DNA of 6,099 bases, from positions 1 to 6,099 of the forward strand of contig JACZRJ010000035.1 in assembly GCA_022574795.1 (NCBI GenBank), given 5' to 3'. Made by a program: the position numbers and the translations under genes. Below are positions 1 through 4,213 of the stretch, in pieces. This DNA comes from Patescibacteria group bacterium (GTDB lineage: Bacteria > Patescibacteriota > Andersenbacteria > UBA10190). The notes under the pieces were generated by a model. The model ran no database searches. It saw only the letters and a program-made list of their open reading frames with translations, and was not told the DNA's origin. Each line of letters opens with the position of its first letter. The stretch's first letter is position 1.

Positions 1-87
1 TGGAGAATTCAAATAGACCAAAGCTCAAAGAGTCATTCTGCACGCATACATGGAATATGGATCGATCACAAAGAAAAGCTAGGCTAG
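1..87 (+). CDS. Possible 3' end of an upstream gene (partial)
   Basis: One frame is open from base 1 to TAG at 85-87 and ends in the residues HGIWIDHKEKLG. An intrinsic terminator starts 28 bases after this stop, the usual layout for a gene end. A second frame starting at base 3 stays open to TAG at 147-149 but would run through that terminator, so it is less likely, and the minus strand is also open here. I do not recognise the protein. Only 28 codons are visible, so the choice of frame rests mainly on the terminator position. Confidence 0.25.
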   Translation, partial: WRIQIDQSSKSHSARIHGIWIDHKEKLG

Positions 88-115
88 TAGAGATGCTGCA
101 ATCCAAACAGAACAG

Positions 116-139
116 GCCGTCAACAGTGACGGCTTTTTT
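116..139 (+). terminator. Intrinsic terminator
   Basis: A perfect six-base-pair stem GCCGTC/GACGGC (116-121 and 128-133) encloses the loop AACAGT and is followed directly by six T (134-139). It probably ends transcription coming from the left edge of the window and isolates the following leader region. Confidence 0.85.
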
Positions 140-146
140 AATGAAC

Positions 147-152
147 TAGAAT
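147..152 (+). promoter_or_regulatory. Candidate -10 element, TAGAAT
   Basis: TAGAAT matches five of the six bases of the sigma-70-type -10 consensus and lies just after a terminator. It would start a transcript near 159, with about 40 bases of leader before the mini-ORF at 202. No convincing -35 is visible at 17 or 18 bases upstream, so the call rests on the hexamer and its context alone. Confidence 0.3.
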
Positions 153-201
153 TGCCGCCTACCCTTCCGTAGCTTTAGTTTAGTACAGGAGGAAGTATAG
201 G

Positions 202-237
202 ATGGGCCCCTTGCCTGTCGGCGAAGCTTTCGTTTAG
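202..237 (+). CDS. 11-codon mini-ORF with strong Shine-Dalgarno (possible leader peptide)
   Basis: ATG at 202 follows AGGAGGAA (187-194) with seven bases between, which is the best ribosome binding site in the window. It opens an 11-residue frame MGPLPVGEAFV ending in TAG at 235-237. The stop lies inside a set of alternative hairpins followed by a short T-run. This arrangement is seen in translated leaders that control a downstream gene, here the secreted protein at 383. The peptide has two prolines but no run of a single amino acid that would name a sensed signal. It could equally be a chance ORF or the start of a decayed gene. Confidence 0.35.
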   Translation: MGPLPVGEAFV

Positions 238-256
238 AAGCCGGACCATTTTTCTT
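217..256 (+). promoter_or_regulatory. Alternative hairpins followed by a T-run (attenuator-like)
   Basis: Three mutually competing pairings are visible. They are CGAA/TTCG at 222-232, GCTTTC/GAAGC at 226-241 with one bulged T, and GTCGGC/GCCGGAC at 217-246 with one bulged G. The last is followed by five T at 249-253. The mini-ORF stop lies in the middle, so a ribosome on it would cover the left arms. The outer stem is only six pairs around a 17-base loop, so termination would be weak. Confidence 0.28.
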
Positions 257-300
257 GAGCAATTTCTAGCGCTTGATAGAGCCAACTAAGTCGGCCATTG

Positions 301-306
301 TATAAG
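301..306 (+). promoter_or_regulatory. Candidate -10 element, TATAAG, upstream of the secreted-protein gene
   Basis: TATAAG differs from the -10 consensus only in the last base, and lies 77 bases ahead of the start codon at 383, leaving a leader of roughly 70 bases. TTGATA at 273-278 is a good -35 by sequence but sits 22 bases away, which is too far. No well-spaced -35 was found. Confidence 0.28.
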
Positions 307-382
307 CAGGTCACGCGACCTTATCAGACGTTCTGTCTGATGCCTTGGAAGGTTCTCTTCTCAATTCAAAGGAGACGTTGTC

Positions 383-910
383 ATGAAATTTATTTTGACC
401 CTAAGCTTTGTGTTGGTGGTATTGCCGGGGACCATAGTAGCTCAAAAATCGGTCGTGGACGAAGTAGTTATAATTTCTGGCCGACAACTCCAAGCTATGG
501 ACTCACTACCCGATGAGGTGCAAAGTTTTGTGAAGAGTGTCATCCTTACCATCCCACTGTCGTTTCAATCCAGTTATCAATTCAAAGAAAAGACGTTAAC
601 AGTCAGCATACGAAGTGATCTAAAACGGCGCCGCTTTAAATTCTTTCGACTACCCGGTCACCTGGCGACGATCAAGGTTGAGCAAGACCATAAGAACAAC
701 AGCACAACATATCATTGTGATTTATCCCGCCTTCTTAGCAGACGGTTCGCCGCACCATACCTCAACGGTGCCCTAGAAAATTGGACCTCCTACCGTCGCG
801 ACGGAGGGCTTGCCGCCGGAACTATATCGCAGGTACAAAAGGTTGAGTCTAGAAAAAACAGTCGCTATGTGACTGTTAAGCTGTACTTCAAGAAAGCGAC
901 CGCCAAATAA
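383..910 (+). CDS. Secreted basic protein of unknown function
   Basis: The gene encodes 175 residues. The ATG at 383 is supported by AAAGGAGA (368-375) seven bases upstream. Residues 1-20 form a classical Sec signal peptide: Met-Lys, then a hydrophobic core to about residue 16, then TIVA as the likely signal-peptidase I site before Gln21. There is no lipobox cysteine and no second membrane segment, so the mature protein of about 155 residues should be exported or periplasmic. It is strikingly basic, with Lys/Arg clusters such as KRRR near residues 81-84 and further clusters near the C-terminus, which suggests binding to an anionic partner such as cell-wall polymer or nucleic acid; that is inference. 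There is a single cysteine. I recognise no family motif. The gene stands alone between a leader-like region and a strong terminator. Confidence 0.85.
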   Translation: MKFILTLSFVLVVLPGTIVAQKSVVDEVVIISGRQLQAMDSLPDEVQSFVKSVILTIPLSFQSSYQFKEKTLTVSIRSDLKRRRFKFFRLPGHLATIKVEQDHKNNSTTYHCDLSRLLSRRFAAPYLNGALENWTSYRRDGGLAAGTISQVQKVESRKNSRYVTVKLYFKKATAK

Positions 911-940
911 GGCGCGTTAATGCCAGCCAAGTAGACTAAC

Positions 941-965
941 ATCTTCTCCTTCGAGAAGATTTTTT
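941..965 (+). terminator. Strong intrinsic terminator of the secreted-protein gene
   Basis: A perfect eight-base-pair stem ATCTTCTC/GAGAAGAT (941-948 and 953-960) with the tetraloop CTTC is followed by five T. It lies 30 bases after the stop codon of the preceding gene and separates it from ribH. Confidence 0.93.
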
Positions 966-1038
966 AATTGATATCATTATCACATTCACGATGAAGCTGG
1001 GCCTAGCTACTCGGCCTACACTTTCACTGCTCAATTCG

Positions 1039-1056
1039 CTAAGCTCAAGGAGCTAG
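1039..1056 (+). promoter_or_regulatory. Hairpin enclosing the ribH ribosome binding site
   Basis: AGCTC (1042-1046) and GAGCT (1050-1054) pair perfectly around AAG, and CT/AG extend the stem by two pairs past a bulged A. The Shine-Dalgarno AAGGAG (1047-1052) is therefore split between the loop and the 3' arm. Its distance to the ATG at 1066 is 13 bases, longer than usual. The hairpin could lower or modulate ribH translation. No FMN-riboswitch consensus is seen in the 100 bases between the upstream terminator and ribH. TAAGCT at 1040-1045 resembles a -10, but a start from it would remove the Shine-Dalgarno. Confidence 0.38.
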
Positions 1057-1065
1057 AAATATTAT

Positions 1066-1506
1066 ATGACCGTAGAAAAACCACGAATCGCTATTGTGGC
1101 GGCGATGTACAACAAAGAAATAATTGAGCCAATGATAAGCACTGCTCAGCGAGACCTCATTAGTTCCCGTGCCACCCTTGTCGAACTAGTAAAGGTGCCT
1201 GGCTGTTACGAATTGCCAGTGATAGTAAATGAGCTTCTTGTCCGACCGGAAGTAGACGCGGTCATCGTCTTAGGCTATATCGAAAAAGGGGAAACACTCC
1301 ATGGGGAAGTCATGGGACATGTTGTGCACCACGCCATGGTTAGGTTAGAGCTAGAACATGGCAAGGCGATAGGCTTGGGTATTATCGGCCCTGGCGCTAC
1401 CGAGGAACAGGCCCGGGCCCGAATTATTGGCTCTGCTGAGGCTGCTACAAAGGCTGCCCTGCAAAACTCTAAGACGCTTAGCGAGTTGAGAAAATCAAAG
1501 AAGTGA
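1066..1506 (+). CDS. ribH: 6,7-dimethyl-8-ribityllumazine synthase, archaeal-like type
   Basis: RibH condenses 5-amino-6-ribitylamino-uracil with 3,4-dihydroxy-2-butanone 4-phosphate to lumazine, the penultimate step of riboflavin synthesis, in the cytoplasm. The 146 residues cover the whole family length. The N-terminal strand RIAIVAAMYN (7-16) carries Tyr15-Asn16 where most members have Phe/Trp-Asn. VPGCYELP (44-51) includes the conserved Glu49. GETLH (75-79) carries the catalytic His79. Gln115 and Arg119 in EQARAR match the phosphate-binding arginine region. The segment LGIIGPGATEEQA resembles what I recall of archaeal RibH (LGISGPGMT in Methanocaldococcus) rather than the usual bacterial LTTDT. 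No ribA, ribB, ribD or ribE lies in the window, so it may finish an imported pathway or be a repurposed paralogue. The start is preceded by AAGGAG at 13 bases. A riboflavin-synthase relative (archaeal RibC) is less likely because the GETxH motif is kept. Confidence 0.9.
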   Translation: MTVEKPRIAIVAAMYNKEIIEPMISTAQRDLISSRATLVELVKVPGCYELPVIVNELLVRPEVDAVIVLGYIEKGETLHGEVMGHVVHHAMVRLELEHGKAIGLGIIGPGATEEQARARIIGSAEAATKAALQNSKTLSELRKSKK

Positions 1507-1527
1507 AGGTTCCTGACACTTTAATTA

Positions 1528-1540
1528 GGCAGCTCCTGCC
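1528..1540. other. Small perfect hairpin between convergent genes (weak terminator candidate)
   Basis: GGCAG and CTGCC pair around CTC in the 73-base gap where ribH (plus) and the dehalogenase (minus) converge. Read on the minus strand it is followed by TAATTAAAG; on the plus strand there is no T-run. It may weakly end transcription in one or both directions, but it is not a textbook terminator. No better candidate was seen in this gap. Confidence 0.3.
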
Positions 1541-1579
1541 AATCAATCCTACGGTCAAATTGTTTGGCAGCAGCTTCGT

Positions 1580-2458
1580 CTAAAGCGAGCTGTACCAATT
1601 CGCTATCTCAGAACCAATTTTATGAGGGTTGTCTTCCTGGACAAAGTGAATGCCTGGCCCGATATCAATCATTTTTGTATTCGGAAAATTATTCTTTATA
1701 TACGTGACACCGCGCTCTCTTATCAGTCCTCCTGGATGAGCATAGAAGAAGATTTTTGGAATATCTGATTCAGTTAGCCACCTGCTATAGGCCGCAATTT
1801 TTTCATGAACGCCGCTGGGTTTCCCAGCCAGTGGCACTTCCCTTGGCCACACTCTAACCGGTTTTCTGCTTGAGACGGTGGGGTATGGCTTAAGGTAATA
1901 CTCAAGCTCTTCCTTGCTCAATGTTCTGATAATCGAATCTGGCAGCATTTTCTTCAAAAACATGTTGCCCACGCTAATCATGAGCCAGCCAACAAAAGGA
2001 GCTCGCATCATTTTGAATGCCAGGCGATATTTTTTCGGAAGATCACTCCAATCAAAGGGTTTATACATCGCCTCCATGAAGGCAATGCCTTTAATATTGT
2101 CTCGATGCTTATTTGCATAATGGAATCCAAGCCCGGAGCCCCAATCATGAATAACCAGCGTAATATTTTTCAAATTCAAAGCTTCAATAAATTTTTCTAG
2201 ATACTCATAGTGAGCATCAAAAGTATATGAAATATTCGGTTTATCAGATTTTCCCATGCCAATGAGATCAGGGGCAATACATCTGCCCTTAGTTTGTAAA
2301 TGAGGGATTACGTTTCGCCACAAATAAGAAGACGTCGGATTGCCATGCAGAAAAAGTATTGGGTCTCCTTCACCGACATCAATGTAGTGCATTTTTGACC
2401 CTTTGATATCAATAAATTTTGATTCAAATGGAAATTCTGAAGATATTTGTTCTGGCAT
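1580..2458 (-). CDS. dhaA: Haloalkane dehalogenase, subfamily II (LinB/DhaA-like)
   Basis: The enzyme hydrolyses carbon-halogen bonds to an alcohol, halide and proton, and is normally cytoplasmic or periplasmic. At 292 residues it has full family length, with an alpha/beta-hydrolase core and a cap domain at about 135-215. The catalytic set is complete: oxyanion and halide residue Asn40 in HGNPTSS, nucleophile Asp105 with halide-binding Trp106 in HDWGSG, acid Glu129 in FMEAMYKP, base His271 in GPGIHFVQED. A glutamate after strand 6 is the mark of subfamily II. LIGMGKSDKP and VWPREVPLAG are also typical. No signal peptide is seen. The ATG at 2458 gives the usual N-terminus but has no Shine-Dalgarno. 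GC, counted by eye on sampled lines, is about 35-40 percent against about 50 percent in flanking genes, which suggests acquisition by transfer. The true substrate cannot be read from the sequence; other hydrolases of this fold lack the Asn-Trp halide pair. Confidence 0.93.
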   Translation of the reverse strand: MPEQISSEFPFESKFIDIKGSKMHYIDVGEGDPILFLHGNPTSSYLWRNVIPHLQTKGRCIAPDLIGMGKSDKPNISYTFDAHYEYLEKFIEALNLKNITLVIHDWGSGLGFHYANKHRDNIKGIAFMEAMYKPFDWSDLPKKYRLAFKMMRAPFVGWLMISVGNMFLKKMLPDSIIRTLSKEELEYYLKPYPTVSSRKPVRVWPREVPLAGKPSGVHEKIAAYSRWLTESDIPKIFFYAHPGGLIRERGVTYIKNNFPNTKMIDIGPGIHFVQEDNPHKIGSEIANWYSSL

Positions 2459-2465
2459 GAGAAAT

Positions 2466-2485
2466 TAATTAGTCACTAGTAATTA
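2466..2485 (-). promoter_or_regulatory. Paired TAATTA boxes upstream of the dehalogenase gene
   Basis: Two palindromic TAATTA boxes (2466-2471 and 2480-2485) are separated by eight bases, giving both an inverted and a direct repeat. The gene-proximal box ends seven bases before the ATG at 2458, about where a -10 hexamer of a leaderless message would sit, and no Shine-Dalgarno is present. It may be the -10, an operator, or both. The surrounding DNA is very AT-rich, which makes such repeats easy to find by chance. Confidence 0.3.
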
Positions 2486-2524
2486 GAAATAATTTATCAA
2501 ATCAGCCGAACAAATCAAACACAT

Positions 2525-2557
2525 AAAAAAACCGCAGGGACACCGGTGTGTGTACGG
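2525..2557 (-). terminator. Intrinsic terminator of the minus-strand pseudogene
   Basis: On the minus strand CCGTA (2557-2553) pairs with TGCGG (2536-2532) with one G-U pair. The enclosed segment contains the palindrome ACACCGGTGT, and the stem is followed by seven T (2531-2525). It lies 15 bases after the TAA of the frameshifted gene and would keep its transcription out of the dehalogenase gene downstream. Confidence 0.8.
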
Positions 2558-2572
2558 CCAAAGGGAACAAAA

Positions 2573-2810
2573 TTAAAAGCCTGATTCATTAACACGAAGC
2601 ATCTCAAACAACTGCTCGTCAGTAATGTCATCGGAGGACGAATCTAGCAGCTTTGCCGCTATCAGCTCGGAACTGAAACCCACCAGCTTCACGAAGAACA
2701 AGAATTGATGTTCTTCCGGTTGATCTCTCCCAAGTGCAAAACGTATCACAGAGTTTTATAAAAGCGTGCTGTACCTCTGGATCCTCGTGTTCTTGCCAGG
2801 AATCGCTCGT
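2573..2810 (-). pseudogene. Frameshifted small gene of unknown function with mutated start codon
   Basis: On the minus strand a frame beginning ACG at 2810 reads xSDSWQEHEDPEVQHAFI and leads into another frame reading VIRFALGRDQPEEH and so on to TAA at 2573. Removing one A from the AAAA run (TTTT at 2754-2757 on the plus strand) joins them into a smooth acidic protein of 78 residues ending LFEMLRVNESGF. A Shine-Dalgarno AAAGGAG (GGAG at 2821-2818) stands exactly seven bases before the ACG, so the original start was probably ATG. A terminator follows 15 bases after the stop. The intact downstream piece could still start at GTG 2749 and give 58 residues. An alternative N-terminus from TTG at 2872 needs a second frameshift in an A7 run. 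The protein looks helical and cytoplasmic; I do not recognise it. A sequencing error in the homopolymer would explain the frameshift but not the ACG. Confidence 0.6.
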
Positions 2811-2854
2811 GTCTCTTCTCCTTTTTTTAGTTTAGAACGTGTACTAATCCCTCC

Positions 2855-2886
2855 TTCAATAATGGTAGACAAGAAATAAATAAATT
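2855..2886 (+). promoter_or_regulatory. Candidate promoter of the structured RNA
   Basis: TTCAAT (2855-2860) and TAAATA (2877-2882) are separated by 16 bases, and TAAATT (2881-2886) is an overlapping alternative -10. Transcription would begin around 2889-2895, directly before the first arm of the structured region. Both boxes are imperfect and the stretch is AT-rich. It lies in the divergent gap between the minus-strand pseudogene and the RNA. Confidence 0.25.
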
Positions 2887-2895
2887 CAATGAGTA

Positions 2896-3119
2896 GTGGG
2901 GCAACTCAGCTATTGCTCTCGACCAAGTATCCGTTGCAAGCAATAAGGGTTGGGTTTGGTTCGAATATGTGGTATGTTAACGTAGCCGTGAGGCGATTGT
3001 TCGTTAATTATGTTGTACCCTGGCTTAGCCAGACCGAGTCCGACGAAGATGTTGACTCTTATCGCTTCGGCGACACCCCACAAGCAATTTTGTTGATACC
3101 GTGTGTGGGGTCTTTTTTT
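2896..3119 (+). ncRNA. Probable structured non-coding RNA, family not recognised
   Basis: Successive stems cover this stretch. They are: CAACTC/GGGTTG (2902-2907, 2947-2952) stacked on TATTGCT/AGCAATA (2911-2917, 2939-2945); TTAACG/CGTTAA (2977-2982, 3002-3007) around a GCC/GGC mini-stem with GTGA tetraloop; CTGGC/GCCAG (3020-3032); GAGTC-GAC/GTT-GACTC (3036-3058); TCGC/GCGA capped by TTCG (3062-3073); then the terminator. GTGGGG at 2896-2901 can also pair with CCCCAC at 3076-3081, closing a core of about 186 bases. I see no signature of tmRNA, RNase P RNA or SRP RNA, and the branched form does not suit 6S RNA. An overlapping 88-codon plus-strand ORF runs through the terminator and is judged spurious. 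An internal start at TATGTT (2973-2978), with TTGGGT 17 bases upstream, would give only the last 135 bases. Confidence 0.5.
3075..3119 (+). terminator. Intrinsic terminator of the structured RNA
   Basis: ACCCCACA (3075-3082) pairs perfectly with TGTGGGGT (3104-3111) around a 21-base loop, and is followed by C and seven T (3113-3119). The left arm can alternatively pair with GTGGGG at 2896-2901, so the terminator and the closed RNA core compete for the same bases. Confidence 0.9.
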
Positions 3120-3319
3120 ATTTTATATCCAGACTATGTAGCCTTTCTTTATTAAAAGAGCGCTATTGAGCTAAGCAGGTCAGGTTCGTCAAATTACTCT
3201 TAGTAAAAAACTCCTACAGCCTGTTCCGAGTAATGCGTACAGACACTTTAAGGGCTGCAAACTAGGCAGTGCAGCTAAAGGACCCGACGCCTTATTTCTT
3301 GGTTGGGCTTAACAAAAAC
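3120..3319 (+). other. Intergenic stretch without a recognisable gene
   Basis: No credible reading frame was found on either strand. The only clear structure is a hairpin GCTGCA/TGCAGC (3254-3259 and 3270-3275) with a ten-base loop and no T-run. The stretch may hold regulatory sequence for the cupin gene or decayed DNA. Confidence 0.5.
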
Positions 3320-3325
3320 TATAAA
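3320..3325 (+). promoter_or_regulatory. Candidate -10 element, TATAAA, of the cupin gene
   Basis: TATAAA matches five of the six consensus bases and is the best -10 in the gap. TTGGTT (3299-3304) is a possible -35 but only 15 bases away. The start would fall near 3332, leaving about 77 bases of leader before the TTG at 3409. Confidence 0.35.
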
Positions 3326-3398
3326 GTACGGAAGATGAGTAACGCTGCCTAACTGCAGTGCTGTAATGTTCACAATCAAAATCTCCCTGAAGAAAGCC

Positions 3399-3404
3399 GA
3401 GGTG
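3399..3404 (+). promoter_or_regulatory. Ribosome binding site that decides a TTG start
   Basis: GAGGTG lies four to six bases before TTG at 3409. The frame has a TGA at 3388-3390 and no ATG or GTG between that stop and 3409, so this site together with the TTG defines the N-terminus of the cupin protein. Confidence 0.6.
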
Positions 3405-3408
3405 TATC

Positions 3409-4083
3409 TTGAATACCACATGGGAAAAGGACGGACTACTGTTTGGGACATTGAGCGAAGAAGACCGTGCCAATGGCGGAAAGTGGACGGTAGGGAACCG
3501 CTTCCAGAGAAATGAACCAGGTTTTTCAGAAACTGTGCAATACAAGACCTGGGTCGCGCACGCCGACAAGTATCAGCCAGATTCCTATCCCTTCAAGGAC
3601 AGAACTAACTCTGGACTATGGGAACACGTTATCACCATGCGCGGGATGCTGATTGCCATAGAGAAGGACCGCATCAAAGAAAGGTATTCACGGTTTCATT
3701 TGTCGGCAGGAAAATTCGCTGAATTTCCACCAGACTCGATACGCTCTTGGGAACTTCCGTCTAACCAAGAAGAGGCACGTGGCAGCACCGTTCTATGGTC
3801 AGGCAAAGGCGTACGCACCGACGAGGGGCTGGGTGGTTTCCTTCACGGCTTCTGCTTTAAGTCCTGGGCGTGGGCTACGGCCTCCGACCGACTCCACCGG
3901 ACCTTTGCTCAACTCCGCCTCAAGGTGGAATACGTAGAGGTTTTTATCGGCAGCCTCAGGTGTCACTACCGGGGTAATACTAAGCAACTTCAACCAGGAG
4001 ACTTCGTCTATGTGAAAGCCGGGACCAGGATGCGATTTGAGCCAGAGGGCCAAGAGTCCCGCGGGACTGTTTTGTACTATTAA
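3409..4083 (+). CDS. Double-cupin-like protein lacking usual metal ligands
   Basis: The gene encodes 224 residues with no signal peptide or membrane segment, so it is probably cytoplasmic. Two cupin-like segments are visible: residues about 71-116 (HVITMRGMLIAI, then GKFAEFPPDSIRSWEL) and about 174-222 (VEVFIGSLRC, then LQPGDFVYVKAGTRMRFEP). Each shows the glycine turn and the Gly-x5-Pro/Ala-x-x pattern of cupin motif 2, but the histidine normally found there is Arg/Ser in the first and Arg/Met in the second. No HxH of motif 1 is seen, so the barrels are probably not metal-dependent in the classical way. A sugar-binding, sensing or structural role is possible; no reaction can be assigned. The start is TTG with GAGGTG upstream. 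The gene is a single transcription unit with a candidate promoter at 3320 and a terminator 15 bases after the stop. The bicupin reading rests on motif shape and is moderately secure only for the C-terminal half. Confidence 0.8.
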   Translation: MNTTWEKDGLLFGTLSEEDRANGGKWTVGNRFQRNEPGFSETVQYKTWVAHADKYQPDSYPFKDRTNSGLWEHVITMRGMLIAIEKDRIKERYSRFHLSAGKFAEFPPDSIRSWELPSNQEEARGSTVLWSGKGVRTDEGLGGFLHGFCFKSWAWATASDRLHRTFAQLRLKVEYVEVFIGSLRCHYRGNTKQLQPGDFVYVKAGTRMRFEPEGQESRGTVLYY

Positions 4084-4098
4084 CGAAAATTGTGTACC

Positions 4099-4128
4099 AG
4101 CCGAGACTAACAACCTCGGCTTTTCTTT
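4099..4128 (+). terminator. Intrinsic terminator of the cupin gene
   Basis: AGCCGAG (4099-4105) pairs perfectly with CTCGGCT (4115-4121) around a nine-base loop and runs into TTTTCTTT. It closes the cupin unit and leaves the next gene to its own promoter. Confidence 0.9.
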
Positions 4129-4189
4129 ATAGTAACTATAGAAGTAATCATTCTTGCTTTTCAGGACAACTATACTAATAGCTGAAACG

Positions 4190-4213
4190 CTAGCAGTGCT
4201 ATAGTGCAGCTAG
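4190..4213 (+). promoter_or_regulatory. Extended -10 promoter within a dyad, immediately before an ATG
   Basis: TGC followed by TATAGT (4200-4205) is an extended -10 element ending eight bases before the ATG at 4214, and no Shine-Dalgarno is present, which fits a leaderless message. The element is embedded in a dyad centred between 4201 and 4202, with outer arms CTAGC (4190-4194) and GCTAG (4209-4213), a central CTATAG (4199-4204), and one further matching pair, so nine of twelve positions are symmetric. A dimeric regulator bound here would cover both the -10 and the start point. A second -10-like TATACT lies at 4171-4176. Confidence 0.5.

Noticed and set aside
966..1065. FMN riboswitch upstream of ribH
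   Set aside because: The stretch is short and shows none of the conserved FMN-element segments I would expect; only a small GGCC/GGCC stem and the Shine-Dalgarno hairpin are visible.
1914..2120. 68-codon plus-strand ORF inside the dehalogenase gene
   Set aside because: It is antisense to a region with clear family motifs on the minus strand and has no start signals.
2573..2872. Alternative longer start (TTG 2872) for the minus-strand pseudogene
   Set aside because: It requires a second frameshift in an A7 run and has no Shine-Dalgarno, whereas the ACG at 2810 has one at ideal spacing.
2958..2966. GGTTCGAAT, resembling a tRNA T-loop
   Set aside because: The flanking bases do not form the T-stem and no anticodon or acceptor arm fits on either side.
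2889..3155. 88-codon plus-strand ORF
   Set aside because: It runs through a strong intrinsic terminator and across several perfect hairpins, has no Shine-Dalgarno, and the product resembles no protein. The RNA explanation fits better.
303..3182. Repeated 11-mer TAAGCAGGTCA at 303-313 and 3172-3182
   Set aside because: A few 11-base repeats are expected by chance in 6 kb, and the contexts do not match beyond it.
3799..4113. 104-codon minus-strand ORF opposite the cupin gene
   Set aside because: It overlaps the plus-strand terminator and reads like a shadow frame, and the plus strand has a ribosome binding site and cupin-like motifs.
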